A DNA stretch of 64,000 nt from Merluccius polli. Its lineage: Eukaryota; Chordata; Actinopteri; Gadiformes; Merlucciidae. A program made the translations under genes and the position numbers. The notes under the pieces were generated by a model. The model was not told the DNA's origin and made no database searches. It was given only the letters and a program-made list of their open reading frames with translations. Each line of letters opens with the position of its first letter. Position 1 is the stretch's first letter. The stretch is from contig JAOPHQ010002291.1 of NCBI GenBank assembly GCA_030340625.1, positions 220,001 through 284,000 of the forward strand, written 5' to 3'. Of this stretch, positions 12,271 to 63,452 are shown piece after piece.

Positions 12271-14000
12271 TTGAATATTGTGATACTATTAAACAGAGTG
12301 ACAATGAAATTAAACCAAAAGCCTACAAATGTCTTTTGTAGCCTACTTCAAAATTTTCCATTTTGCTTTTTGGTCATTTTAGCTGCTGAGCTTGTGTCAG
12401 CTGAACTTCATTGAATACATCTTAGGAACTCGTCGCTTGGACATCTCAGTGGGATGGTCTCGTCAACATAATGACTCACGCAGACGCAGGTCCAATACAA
12501 GTTTCGATTCAACTTTTGATTGGTTTCATTATACCCGTTGCTAAATCATAGCTATGTTCCGTGTACGGACGTGAATTTTAATATCAGTATTTTGAAGCAT
12601 ATTGAATTGATTCTTGTAATAAAAGAAAACAGGGGAGTGAAAGTAACATTGCATTATTGTGGTCTTATGCAACCAGATGACTCACCCGGTATTTCAAATT
12701 GAGAATGCATTGTAATTGACAATTTGCAATTTGCTTGCAAATGTTAACTATTTGAGGAATGGTAAAAGAAAAATAAGGGTTGTCTTGCTTCCTTGTTGTG
12801 CTGTTCACAAACAAATGACTATTTGAGATGTTCTTGAGATGAAATATTTGGCGTAAAGCTTGTAAAGCTACTGACATATTCACCCTGTCCTGAAGGACAT
12901 GGTGCATGTGGTCAGTAATTAAAAAATATCTAGTGTTTCTGTCACACTGGGATCACACACACACAGGAGGAGGAAAGGTAAACATTGTTCATTTGCATAT
13001 ACTACCCATGTTGTAATAATACAAAGCTGGTTGCAAATTGGCCAAATTCCCCTTTAAACAAAGTATTACACTCAGAAGAGGTTTTTTTTTCGGCAGCCAG
13101 AAGGCGCACTATATATAAAATGAACGCAAGCAATGCCCGTTTCCAAAATGAACTCGACACATTTCCAAAATAAATTTGAAACCGTTTCCTGCCAGAGAAG
13201 TGGTGGGTGGTGACTGACGACGCCTGCCACTAACTCACCTGTCTCTTCTAATTGGACCCTGAGAGCCACGTCCCCTCACGGCTCTCCGGTCGCCCCTACA
13301 GTCAGCGCTAAGCTCTGAAATATACCACTGAATCTCCCTCTCTCCCCTCTCTCCGTCTCTCCCCTCTCTTCATGCCTCTCCTCATACACACAGCAAACAC
13401 TGTTTACTTCCCAACACCCCCCCCCCCCCCCCTCGACGAGCCTGCTGGCCGACTGACCCCCCTGGTGATCCAACGGAGGCGGGCCGCCTAAACGCTTGCA
13501 TGAGACGTGAAAGCCGAGGTTACCATAGGCAGCCTGAGAGTGACTTAACCAGACGCCAAGTGCATAATTACACGGTTTATTCAGAGCCAAATTAATTTCC
13601 CATGTTTGGATGAGGGTGAGCTCAGCACACGGATATGATTGGAACCGCCTCGTCAGTATAGGTTCGTGTGTAGTAGCAGTCGCAGCTCGGGGTTCATTCA
13701 ATTAACGTTTTCGTCTCAGGACCCAAACTATTTCAGCGTCTGTGGGACCCAACCGCACACTCAGAAAACTCATCAAAGTATTTTGTGCGTTGTCAGGCTG
13801 AGAGCCAGCCTCCGACTGGATTACAACCCGTTTTGAGTCCCGACCCAATAGTTTCAAGAACTGATTTACTGTAGAAGCCTTCATGAATATTAAAAAAGTT
13901 CTGGTCCAGGGAGAGGGAGGAAGGTGGCTATTCTCTGTGTTTACTAGGAAGTCTTCACACAGACTTAATAATACTGTATATACAACCCCAGCCCCATGTG
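12271..14000. other. intergenic, no gene seen; possible conserved element at 13,480-13,640
   Basis: AT-rich unique DNA with a C16-class run near 13,417-13,432. The piece 13,480-13,640 is repeat-free with AATTAATT-type motifs and may be regulatory. No gene signal. Confidence 0.4.
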
Positions 14001-14035
14001 TATACCACTATAGCCTCGGATCCAGCGGTCCAACT

Positions 14036-14190
14036 AAGTTATACCAGAACCTCTGGGGGGAGACGGCACAGAGACTGGGTCGGAAACCAGAAACTACAAG
14101 GGGCGGAGTTACGTCTCGTTTCCTGTTTCGTTACGAGATATTTTATTAAGTGCATTTCTACAGTGCCGCGTTGATTTGAACCTGCAAGTT
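14036..14190. mobile_element. interspersed repeat, family C copy 1
   Basis: Words agtt/gttataccagaacctctgg, gacggcacagag, gatatttta and cgcgttgatttgaa match the 44,877-45,100 copy (gttatagcagaacctctgg, gatggcacagaa, gatattcta, gtgttgatttgaa) in the same order. Class unknown. Confidence 0.6.
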
Positions 14191-14504
14191 TGCAAGTTCT
14201 TATTAACCTCTTTTTTTTAATGTCTTTTTAAAATTTCTAAAATAAAATTGTCTCAGCATATGAGACTTGGTTTTCTTTACAAATTCTGTAGCAATTTCCA
14301 AGAGATCATTTATAATTATAATGAATAAGAACAAAGGGACCTGGGGATTGGTTTGAAATGGGTTTCTCCCGCTCACTGCCACCATGTCCTAGAATTAGAT
14401 CCTAGACTCAATTGCGATGTCATCATTTTTCCCGCTTTCTAAATTCAGCAAGCACAGAGGAACCCAGAGTCCCCCGGGCCCCTGCAGGCCTGAGGGCACC
14501 TGTT

Positions 14505-14587
14505 CACACACACACACACACACACACCCCCCTGATCACACACACACACACACAGTAAATTGTATTGATGTTTGAATTTAGAGTTTA

Positions 14588-14638
<51 letters not shown>
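14505..14638. repeat. (CA)n ... (TG)n paired microsatellites
   Basis: CA tracts at 14,503-14,527 and 14,537-14,553, then TG at 14,589-14,638. Again complementary arms on either side of about 35 bp. Confidence 0.9.
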
Positions 14639-14643
<5 letters not shown>

Positions 14644-15280
14644 CATATATCAAGGTATACACTTCAAGTCTGTCGGCCCAAATGATGATGCCTGGGCAGA
14701 AAAGGGTCAATGCAGATCTTTGCACAACTTTGAAACCAACTTTCTGATGTGCAGCATATTTATAGCCACGCTGACTCATCTGGCCAGCAGAGCGCTATGC
14801 TTGGGAGGCACAATGGTGATGGGGAAAGCGTCGGTTTCAAACCCTGGACTGACAGACGGACGCACACTCCTCCCGAAACAGACCCCAGTATCAGCTACCC
14901 GCGTGAGCCATTAACCAACTAATAATAGAAAACAATTATACAAATGACACAAAGCATCCCCTCTGGGGTGTTAAATCACTGGTTGTTTGCGTGTGTGCGT
15001 GCGTGCGTGTGCGTGTGTGCGTGTGTGCGTGTGTGTGTTAATGTTGTCGGACCAGGATCTTCCCTCTTTAACAAGTAGGGTGGGTGAACATGAAGGAAAA
15101 GGCCACAAACTGGGGTTTTCCACTGAAAAATAATATTTACCTTAGAAATAAAATTACCTTAAAAAAATAACATTAAATCAAAACATTTCTCCTTGCTCCT
15201 CTCTTCCCGCCTGCTTCCCACTCTCTCCCAGCAATCACTTCATATTCCCCTCTGCTGGACCCCTCCACCCTGAGTGAGGG

Positions 15281-15344
15281 AAGTGTAGTCTTTTGGTTGG
15301 CAGCCATCATGGAAGTGTAGTCTTTTGGTTGGCAGCCATCATGG
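15281..15344. repeat. exact 32-bp tandem duplication
   Basis: Units 15,281-15,312 and 15,313-15,344 are identical (aagtgtagtcttttggttgg...). Their identity indicates a recent duplication. Confidence 0.98.
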
Positions 15345-15421
15345 ACTGCCGTTCCTCTGCCAGCCACCGGGAGGGGATGTACGACATTACTGCCTGACTG
15401 ACTAACTGTGTGTTTGTTGTG

Positions 15422-15461
<40 letters not shown>

Positions 15462-15989
15462 AGTGAGTGAGTGTGTCTTCGGGGACTCATGCACTCATGG
15501 CTTGAGTCCTGCATGTGTGTGTGCTTGCGTACGTGTGTGTATGCGTAGGCGAGTCCTAAAAGTAAACCTTTACTGGACTAACGAAAGCTTTCCTTTTCAC
15601 CGGAAACTCTTAATCACTTCCATTAAGTCCCCCTGTTTGGAATTAGACGATCCACTCACTGTTTCCCAAGTGCTCGTGGGAAATGGTGACTGGTTTGGTT
15701 GGTAGTAGGCTACTTACTCAAAAGTGGAGCATGGACCGCACAAACAATGTATTTGCAATGCATTTGATCAAACCACATTTAATTCACTAATGCATTTTGA
15801 TAAAACTATCAAAGTCCCTTCCGAAACTTAATTTAAGGGATGAAATGAAATATGCCTTGAAATCTCTCCATGCCCTGAAGATGAACGAGGTGTCTTTCAA
15901 ACACGAATGCGTTCTGCATATCCATAAACGCCATCAGTGCGTCTATTGCAAGATCAGAGTGCATGGGCTAATCATGTAGTGAAATACCC

Positions 15990-16150
15990 GGCACTTAAGG
16001 TAAGGAGCATCGATTATTCTCCCGCCATCTCAGGCCTCTAATTAGCTCTGGTAAATAGCTTCCACATATAATTTGAATGAGCGGTAACCCATTAACCTTT
16101 AAATCAGATTTATTAGCGGCGTGCGTGGCTAGGAGGAAGTCGTTCACATA
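15990..16150. promoter_or_regulatory. candidate conserved non-coding element
   Basis: Repeat-free with clustered homeodomain-like sites (cctctaattagctctgg, ataatttgaatgag, cccattaacctttaaatc). No reading frame. A regulatory role is inferred from composition only. Confidence 0.3.
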
Positions 16151-16559
16151 CATTTGTTTTTTTTTATATGGGGATATATGGCGTTAGTTTAAATGTACAT
16201 TCCCATGCAGACCTGTCACCTGTCGTCTTATTCTTGTGCAGGAAGAAGCCATTTGGCCGGCATGATATCAACAGGATATCAACAGGTGGCAGCGCTAACC
16301 CAATAAGCCACACAGTCTTTTCCTGCAATGTATTTGAAGCCCGGTAACTGTCATCTGTTGGGTGTGTGTCATCAGTGTGTCTAGTGTCATATGGTCAGCG
16401 TTTCCGCTTTTTATTTTAATTCCACTCTGCTCGCCCAACAACATGAAAACAAGAGCGCTGCTACCAAAATAATACAATCCGGAGGGACGAGAGAGAGCTA
16501 AAAATAAATACAGCGATAACAACAGGATGGAGGAAATTGTAACATAAGAAGAAATGTGA

Positions 16560-17595
16560 TTTCCCTCTGTACAATTCTAACCCAATCCTAGCCTGAGATT
16601 GTCTGACGGGCTCCCACAGCAACATGTCTGACCACCTTTAGGCTTCAGACTGGATGGAAAGTGAGGATGAGGATTAAGAGGACAAGTGTGCCTCTGGATC
16701 CAAGGCGGCTCATATGGGAAGCAGTAAATGTCAGCTATATACAAGCTATATGTTGACATGTACATTTGCATATGAATCCAAAGCAACAACAAGAGAGGCT
16801 GAGAACAGATAAAGTATACAGGCGAAATTGGAGCAGCTTCCAAAATAATCAAAATGCTGCACAACCTCAGAGAGGGCAGAGATGCCAATCTAAACACAAG
16901 GTTAGTCCTTTCTTTTATTTTGTGGTAGCACAAAAAAACTATTTTCAACTAAATGTTTTCAGAATTTCACAGACAGTATAGCTCAACAAAGGGTGTTTGA
17001 AATATTAAAGAGCTAAAACAACTCAGTCTTTATGAAAGCTGCTTGGGAGAGGTGAAGGAGGTGAAAAGGCCCAAACCAAGATGAAGATCACACCTCATTA
17101 AATATAAAGAGTCTATCAACATGAATGAGAGCCTGTTGGCATTTTGCACGAGCTGGAGTTTCAAAATCATTACTTAAGTGTTTGATCACCGAGATCAACC
17201 AAACAACATATTGAAGCACGCTTGACCAACTCTACTGTTTTTCCCTGGGAACAAATAAAAAAAATATATAGACCCTATCGGTGCACATCACAAACAGTAA
17301 GATAGGACATACAAAAACATCCTTGGAGAAGCCTCTCAACCTGGAACGGTAATTACATGGTATGAAGTCCAGGGAAGGCTCCGGTCAAAATTTCAAGATG
17401 GTATTCTCAGGATCAGCAACAGTGAGGAAGCAAACACACAAGGACTCCACATGCGGGGAACCGGTCTGGGTTACTGCTACATGAAGGACTCGTAACACAC
17501 AATCCTCAGACAACATCTCAGGCATCGGCTGTAGGCAGGTCATTTGTGACCTTATTAGTTTAATAACACTAACATAGCATAATGTAATACCAACA

Positions 17596-17628
<33 letters not shown>

Positions 17629-18800
17629 TTTTAAATTAAATTACTATTGATGAACCACATCATTGAAAAGACACCTCCTAATGAAACCTTAATGAATATT
17701 GTTGAAAATTCTCTAATGGCATAAACTATCAAACGTCGTAGTCCTTCAGGGACCTAGTAGGTCCTTCAGGGTCCTTCAGGGTCCTTCAGGGACATAGATG
17801 GTCCCCCTACCGGGACCATCTAAGAGACTTTAAAAAAAGACATGAGTGATCGAACTCTCTGAGGTTAATAGTATCCTCGGAGGAGAAATAACCTCCACAT
17901 AGTTCTGGCAAGCTGGGGTGTTCACTGTGTACAGAGAGGTCTCTGCTCTCGGGGAGAAATCGGTGTAGCTTCTGGACCATGTCCTTTGGTTTTGAATAAA
18001 AATAGCACAATTAAAGACCCGACTGGAGGCTGCAGCTTCGAAAGTGCTGGAGGAACAGATACGCTTTGAAGGAAAACCTGTAAGCATAGCAGTTTTTTTT
18101 GGTAATAACGTTAACTCATACTTGCATATTTTTTTCTTGACATCCACAGTCATTATTTTAGCATCTCACGAGACACAATTAGCTAATTCTTTCTGCTTTC
18201 GGTCCGCCTCGGTAGACACCGTTTCCGAGATGTTGTTGCCGTGGACCGTGACAATTTTATAGCCCTGGATTATGACACCCATACAATCGTATAACAGAGA
18301 TGCAGGTGTTAAAAAGAGAGATGCAGTAAAAACTATTTATCACCTCTGCCCCTGTGTGAAGTTGAGTTTCATCAGTGTTGTGAGCTGAGCCAGTAGATCA
18401 TTTCCCACTCAGACCCATAATGAAGTGGAAACCAGTGGTTTGGTAGAGACAAGGCAGAGTCAGAGTCACATCTCTTCTCTGTGGTCAGACAGAAGAGGAA
18501 AATATGATCACTATGTTTTACTCGGACGTAACAAGCAGGTTGAAGGAGAGAAGTTTGGATGATAATCGCCATCATCCAAAAAGAGGGCGGAGGGCCGATA
18601 AAGGCAAGGGGCCATCTTGTTGTGGATGTTGTCAACATCCCCAGTAGAGACGGTCGATAAAGATAATTCAGAAGAATTCCAGCTGAATAATATTCAGACA
18701 TGATTAATAAATCAGCAAGTTGCAATGTCAAATAGTAGCCATGATGCATATGGAAGCGCATATGTAAGGTGTTTAGTTGTAGAGTGAACTAGTGTTAACA
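16560..18800. other. intergenic, no gene seen
   Basis: AT-rich unique DNA with (TTA)n at 17,598-17,622 and a short tandem of ggtccttcag at about 17,760-17,795, followed by its partial complement (ctaccgggaccatc). No coding or RNA gene signal. Confidence 0.5.
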
Positions 18801-18809
18801 AGATATAAG

Positions 18810-18811
<2 letters not shown>

Positions 18812-18882
<71 letters not shown>
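18812..18882. repeat. (TA)n microsatellite
   Basis: About 70 bases of TA with one tg interruption near its end. Confidence 0.97.
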
Positions 18883-19899
18883 CATCAGTAAAATAAAAAC
18901 ACGTAAATATTTACTTCTAGATTGTCATGACTTGTAAATTGATTAAGCATTGAAGTTGTTAGCAATGAGCAATACAAACTCTCCCCAAAGCCCAAATTGT
19001 TATGTACATGTTGAGATCCGACCTTGGTGAGCAAAGTGAAGGCAAAATCCAAAACACAGAGTGAAGCCTTTACATATTTAGAGTGAATGGACCACTTAGT
19101 GCATCAAAACCGAGCAAAATAATAAGATGGTTGAGAAATAAGTTTTTAAGTGTGTTTTGATTGTTCTAATCTGCACTCTGTCCAGTTTTTTTAGGAAACT
19201 TGTTTGAGCTACACTTTTTCTTTTTTTTTTGTTTAATCTTTGTAGCTACTCCAAGTCCGCTGTCCAATCTCAACTGGAGCGAGGCGGACCCAAGACAACA
19301 AACTAATCAAAGCTACACCACTCAAGTTCTCCTCTCAGCAACAGGCCTAGTCCACACGTATCTCTCTATTAAGAAAACAAGCACCGAGGCGAAAGTGATA
19401 CACTCCTGACAGCTAGACAAGAGAAAATTGGGTTCTAAGGTTTAGCTGTATAATCATCGACAGAGCTTCCCTCATTACGCTAAGATGACTTCTCGACAGA
19501 TATGGGGCTCAATAAGGGAAAGCTATGCTCTAGACATTGATAAGCTGCCAGCACCTGAGTTGACAGCTCTATCTTACATGGCCAAACCTTGAAAGTGTGC
19601 AAGAAAGTCATTGCACAAAACTGGACACAACATTACCATATAATAATTTGGATTCAATTAAATTGTTAAAATGCCAAAAGCATCGAGAGATATTTCTATA
19701 AATGTCAAAAATTAAAAGCTTAGCACTTAAACATGTATTAACTCTTTAGGCATTGATGCACTATAAACTAATTGATTCACGATGTATCATTATCAATATA
19801 TGATATTGATGATGATGATATACTTAATACAATATGTTGACAATACATTGTTGTCTTTCCATTGTGATGAAAGTAGTATATTAGTGAATGTGATTAGTA

Positions 19900-19968
19900 T
19901 ATATATATATACACTAACCGGGGTGGGGGGTGGGGGGGGGGTGCGCGCCTCGGACCTACGGCCGACGA

Positions 19969-20006
<38 letters not shown>

Positions 20007-20375
20007 CTACGACCGGCGAATGGCCACCCTATACTTGAGGCTCGATATGCTGCGGCGATATGCGAATTCCTTGTTGCATAGCTTGCACACAACCATGCTC
20101 TTATCGACGCTTCCATCCGTTCCCCATCCACGGGGCCAACCAAAGCAGTCTCATCAGCTACTTCGTTCATGTTCACTGTGGTTTGTTGTTGTCTGGACTC
20201 ATGAACGCTAGTTGGTGCTCCAGTATAATCGGTCCGCCTGAAACTCATCCAGTGAGAAATGTTCCGCGGTGCAAAAATAAGTGCGATTAAAATGCGTCAA
20301 TTTTTTTTAACGCGTTAATTATTGTGTAATTAATTAATCTTAATTAACGCGTTAAAGTCCCGGCCCTAATATATA
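19900..20375. mobile_element. hAT-like DNA transposon remnant with G35 run
   Basis: Ends in ttaacgcgttaaagtcccgg-ccctaa, the A/T-and-CG style terminus seen in many fish hAT-type elements, and both sides abut TATATA. Internally a 35-base G run (19,970-20,004) precedes a GC-richer segment with a minus-strand open frame (up to 20,248) of unknown identity. Class is inferred from the terminus only. Confidence 0.4.
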
Positions 20376-20473
20376 TATATTTTACGTCTCATAGTATTTA
20401 ATATTTCTAAAAGGTACTTGTCAGACTGTGACCTCTGCATCCTCTTGAGCAGTGTGCAGCCGAGTGTGGAAAG

Positions 20474-20730
20474 GCCTGTCCCCATGGACGGCTTGTCCAC
20501 ATAGATGGACTATCCTCATGGACGGCTTGTCCACATAGATGGACTATCCTCATGCACGGCTTGTCCACATAGATGGACTGTCCCCATGGACGGCCTGTCC
20601 ACATAGATGGACTGTCCCCATGGACGGCCTGTCCACATAGATGGACTGTCCCCAAGGATGGCCTGTCCACATAGATAGACTGTCCCCAAGGATGGCCTGT
20701 CCACATAGATGGACTGTCCCCATGGATGGA
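20474..20730. repeat. 34-bp minisatellite, about 7 units
   Basis: Units begin at 20,484, 20,518, 20,552, 20,586, 20,620, 20,654 and 20,688. Each has the form atggacggcctgtccacata plus gatggactgtcccc, with few substitutions. The unit holds a small internal inverted repeat (GTCCA...TGGAC). Confidence 0.97.
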
Positions 20731-20790
20731 GAAAAACAGGAAATGAGCAGGTAAGGCTAGGTAGGTAAGACCCTCTGATCCATGTTTTCT

Positions 20791-20830
20791 GATCCAAGGA
20801 TCCTCCCTGTGGAGACAGGATCCTTGGATC
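20791..20830. repeat. perfect 14-bp inverted repeat
   Basis: gatccaaggatcct at 20,791-20,804 is exactly complementary to aggatccttggatc at 20,817-20,830, with a 12-base loop. Confidence 0.95.
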
Positions 20831-21059
20831 CTCTTCTGTTTGGAAGAGTAACAAGAACAATATCCAGCTTGGGGAGGTGGGCCAGCAACACTTGGAGGAG
20901 TTGGAGGGAAGATGGCTTCTGGCTAACCTGGGGGCCATGCCTGGGGTCCCCCGGGAGACGCAGCTATACTATGTTGCTATGGAAAGGCACAAATCCACTG
21001 TTCCCCTCACACTGCTGCCAACAATTGGAGAAGGGTAGAATTGTGTATGGACACACAAA

Positions 21060-21103
21060 TGCACACAGATGCACACATACATGCACGTGCACGAACGCAC
21101 ACA

Positions 21104-21136
<33 letters not shown>
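21060..21136. repeat. (CA)n/(CACG)n microsatellite
   Basis: Imperfect then pure CA. A second CA tract lies at 21,381-21,409, directly after gtattgtgtga. Confidence 0.93.
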
Positions 21137-21141
<5 letters not shown>

Positions 21142-21380
21142 TTTAAAGAGCAAGGAGTTTGATAAATACACCAACTAACTTACTTAAATAATAAGAATCT
21201 GTGACAAATGGACTACTTTCATATTGGGCTTCTTTAGCCACTCAGATCCCTGAAAGTATTTCAAGTCACAATCAACATCAGCTCATTATCAGCACAAGGT
21301 GCCAAGACTGCGCCAACCGAGGCCATTCAGTTTCAAGATGACCCGACTTCTACATCGTTGTATAATTGTGTATTGTGTGA

Positions 21381-21412
<32 letters not shown>

Positions 21413-21639
21413 CATAAATATGACCACGAGTGTCCATCTTTTCAATTGCGTGCAAGTGGTGTTTTCAAGGGCGTGCCGGTGTTTTCCACGGCGTGCGAGT
21501 GTTAGCAGGTGCCGTGGCGAATTGAAAACCCCAAAAAACGGGAGAGAAAGAAAACAAGGTTTTCTCCCAATCATGCGTTAAAGCAGCCCTGAACCGTGGC
21601 ATTCGAGAGGAGACAAAGCATCGCTCCGCCCGCCTTTTA

Positions 21640-21960
21640 AGTTGTGCAGAAGTTAGAATCGGCTGGTTTCCCGAAGCCGCGACACAAGATAGAACGGCGC
21701 GCTCTAATAATACAGAGCACCTGGCCTTTTCACCAGCGCCATTCAGGACTCATTAGGAAGGCTTTGCGGCAGAAATTCCCTGAATCATTCGTCGGGGTCC
21801 AAGCCGACCTGCGCCTGCCGTGCTGTGGGAATGTGATGACGGTGGTGCTCGGGGGACAAAGGCTACAGAGAAATAGCAGGAATTGCACCAGCCACCTGAC
21901 TTTCCACAGCTGACATCTCTGGTGCTCAGACTCGGGATTAGCATCTAATTTGCCTCTTTC
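21640..21960. promoter_or_regulatory. candidate conserved element 3' of smarca2
   Basis: Non-repetitive, moderately GC-rich, with cattaggaaggctttgcgg, aattccctgaatcattcg and gggattagcatctaattt. No gene. Position is about 300 bp downstream of the smarca2 polyadenylation site. Inference from composition only. Confidence 0.25.
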
Positions 21961-22099
21961 TTCTCTGGCTCATGTCTCTTCCAACCGCTCTTGGGCACTT
22001 CAAAGACCCAGATAAACAGTGGGCCGGCGGACCAAGCGAGAATAGGCTTAGGTGAGCTCTGTTTAAAATAGCAGGAATACAAAAAGAAAAGCTGTTTTG

Positions 22100-22114
22100 A
22101 TGTGTGTGCGTGTG

Positions 22115-22154
<40 letters not shown>

Positions 22155-22161
22155 TGTGTGC
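22100..22161. repeat. (TG)n microsatellite downstream of smarca2
   Basis: TG with occasional cg/ta interruptions, immediately 3' of the polyadenylation signal. Confidence 0.95.
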
Positions 22162-22214
22162 ATGACACATTGATATTTAGACAAACGTGTTTGAAGATAA
22201 ATCAAGACAGGATA

Positions 22215-23547
22215 TGTCATGTGCTGAAAATATGATTTTATTTGCCCATGGCTCTGAAATTCTTCCAAAAAGACATATGTGCAAACAAAGCAAATAGTAA
22301 GTTACACTTATGTTGGCTGTTTGAGTTTGCTGGCACACATAACACATACATTAGGATATATATATTTGCATATGATCAATAACTGTATTGTAAAACAAAC
22401 AAACAAACGGCTATAAGCTTGTATATCAATGGTATAAGAGCCCTAAATGTAAACAATTTGATCTATAGGTAAAACAACCATATACTGCTTGAAAATAATA
22501 CATCGATTAAAGCGTTAATACTGGGTGATACGCGAAATACTTAAGCAAAATATTTTAGATGTGCATGGTGAATAGAACCGATCAATTCTAAACGTCTCCA
22601 TCTGAACTCAAACACTAAGCTGTAACACTGCCTTCCTCTACATGCTGGACAGCTACATCTTCTACGAGTTCAGAAGACAGCTGTTGGAAATAAACATTAG
22701 CAAAATGAACAAACAAAAAAAAAAAAACATCTGTATGACATTTAATTAAAACCGGGTCATGCACTACAACATTAGAAAGCCAAGCATTTAGGAGATTAAT
22801 TAGCCGTAGAGATTACCGCTGAATTGTTTAAAATAAAAGCACTGTTCTGGTACTTAAAAGCTAAGTAAAGGTACATGTAATGTAGGTTTAATTAATAAGC
22901 AACTGCAGCAGACACTTCAGGGATGAGACATTTCATGTCGTCTTTTTGTAGTTTTTAAGGCACAAGTTAGGGTATAAGAGATTAAACATAATACATTTTG
23001 TTTGTTTTTTCCAAGATAAAAAGATTTGGAAGACTAAGTGGCAAAATGGTTCGCAGTTAGGATCATGTGTAATATACACAAGGGTGTAGGAAAAACATGC
23101 TTTAAGACCAAATAAAAATAAGACGGTTTCATAATTAAACCCCATATTCATCAATAACCAAATTGGCTTCAGATATCTTCTTTTTTTCATTTGTTTTCTG
23201 TTCAAAAGTTCAAATTCTCTCAATTCAAAAAAAGTGCAAGCCAGTAACAATAGAAAAGCTGGTGTTTTAAAGATTTCATCTTTTCAATATACAATTTTTT
23301 TCCTTTTTTCTCTCAACAATAGCTAAATTGTTTCCCATTTGAAATGTACAAAGAAACGATTGCATATCTTTTCATCCGAGTGCGAGTGAGCAACACACTA
23401 CCATGTCACGCCACAGACAAAGAAACCACCGGAACTGACATAAAAGGGTGTGTGAGCAACAGCACCCGGTGGAGAATAATTGTTCGTTTGATAGGTGTGA
23501 TGACTTATCTTTTATCCTCCTCCTCCTCCTCCTGATCCTCCTCCTCC
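22215..23547 (-). other. smarca2: probable smarca2 3'UTR
   Basis: About 1.3 kb of AT-rich, non-repetitive sequence follows the stop codon, starting with a (GGA)n stretch and containing no competing reading frame. Only one AATAAA in the minus-strand sense is present, near the far end, after which a (TG)n tract begins. The extent is inferred from these signals. Confidence 0.6.
22237..22242 (-). terminator. polyadenylation signal AATAAA (smarca2)
   Basis: Plus-strand tttatt, read AATAAA on the minus strand, lies about 1.3 kb after the stop codon. It is the only canonical signal between the stop and the (TG)n tract at 22,100-22,161, so cleavage near 22,215-22,225 is likely. Confidence 0.55.
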
Positions 23548-61936
<38,389 letters not shown>

Positions 61937-62195
61937 CTGGGGGTGGTGCAGAGAGGTGAGGGGGTGACAGAAAGCTAATTTAGTGAATGCTAGTAAAAAA
62001 AAACAACTTGTTTTGGTTTTGGCACAGCAGTGGACTTACAGAACGGCAAAATAATTAAAAAGTAATATAATAAATAAAATTTAAAAAAATCACAATAACA
62101 ATATGCGAAGAACTACAAAAAAGATATCACATCAACAATATAATATGGGTAGTAGAAATCAAATCTAAATGCAGAATGTGAATATATATATATAG

Positions 62196-62707
62196 TAGGG
62201 GTGTCCCGACTAAGAACCGCCGCTGAACGGTGCGCGTCAAAACCCTATTATTTTTTTATATGTACACCCCCACACCGGCGGCAGCAGGCGCCCCGCTACA
62301 CTTCACGCCATTGTCCTATTTCACAGCGTCGCCGCACGTCAAGTGCCGCCGAAAAGGCGCTTTTTTCTTTTCTTTTCTTTTTTCTTCTGCTCCGGAGACA
62401 ACTATATTCCTGTTGACGTGCCGCAGCGCGACACTTCCTATGAGTGCTAGGGGCGGCACTTGTGTCATAGACACAGCGCGGCGCTGCGGCGGCAGTGTGT
62501 TTTGCACTTGATATTTATACAAAAATAGGCTATACATCATGATTTATTGGGAGAAAGAAACTATATGTAAAATCAGACATTCAGCACCGCCTATAGCCCA
62601 AATGGAATGATCCTGTGTGTTGCCGACGATTCGACTATGAGATTGGCAGTCGAATCAGGCTCCTTCGATCGAATCGTCGAATAGTCGACTATTCGGGGTC
62701 ACCCCTA
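62196..62707. mobile_element. intact 512-bp hAT-type MITE with 8-bp TSD
   Basis: Begins TAGGGGTGTCCC and ends GGGTCACCCCTA (inverted). Both sides carry the same 8 bases, atatatag (62,188-62,195 and 62,708-62,715), the target-site duplication length of hAT transposons. The interior has gtcgaatcgtcgaatagtcg words and a T/C-rich segment. No transposase. Confidence 0.88.
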
Positions 62708-63300
62708 ATATATAGTATACAAGTCAGTCAAGGTGTACTAAGTTTACTTTATGTAGATTTATTAGTTGTGCTTCTCTTCTTCTGGAGCGAAACTAATGTG
62801 TTTGGTCTCCAGTGTCTCTGAATAACAGCGAGGAACAAAACCACAGCGTCAGCCTTCCCTGTCATAGTTGGGGGGGCCTTGCAAGCAAACACCCCGACCA
62901 GAGGACAACAGCGAACATCCCTCTTAGGAAATTGAACTACAATGTCACGTTTCATTTCATGAATAATCTCAAAGTTCACTTGTGGGTGAATGCAAAGACG
63001 CATCTCGTTGTCGGCACTGGAGCAAAGAGGGGAGATGGCCTTGAAGCGCTGCCGTCTCATCCCAAGAGCAGCATACTAAATAGCTTTATGGTTCGATAAG
63101 GGGCCTTAATGCATGGGCTATTGTCAGTTCATATAGCCAAGAGCATCAATATTTCGATCAATATTTCCCTATGGTAAAAATGTTACATATTTAAAGATGC
63201 CATTAAATGTGTGGTTGGTTGATTTCTTGTTGTTACTGTTCAAAAGGTATTATATGTAACCCTGACACCGAGCATTTAAAATGGGTACCGCAGTCCAAAA

Positions 63301-63452
63301 CCTTTTAGTATCAGCTCAGCTCGCTTGGAACCTCGACCGAGGCAATACCAAAATAAGTACCAGCTACCAGGTACTGTCAACAACTTTTGTTAATGGAAAA
63401 TTAATCCAAGCGAGTAGTCAAGTTGAGCCGAGACGGTACTACGCGGTGAAAA
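63301..63452. mobile_element. interspersed repeat, family E copy 2
   Basis: ccttttagtatcagctcagc, tcgcttggaacctcgac, acaacttttgttaatgg and aatccaagcga match 39,254-39,395 in order and orientation. Confidence 0.7.

Noticed and set aside
19793..20248. 151-codon minus-strand frame with a poly-Pro run
   Set aside because: The proline run is the G35 tract. The rest lies in a hAT-like repeat and matches no protein I can name.
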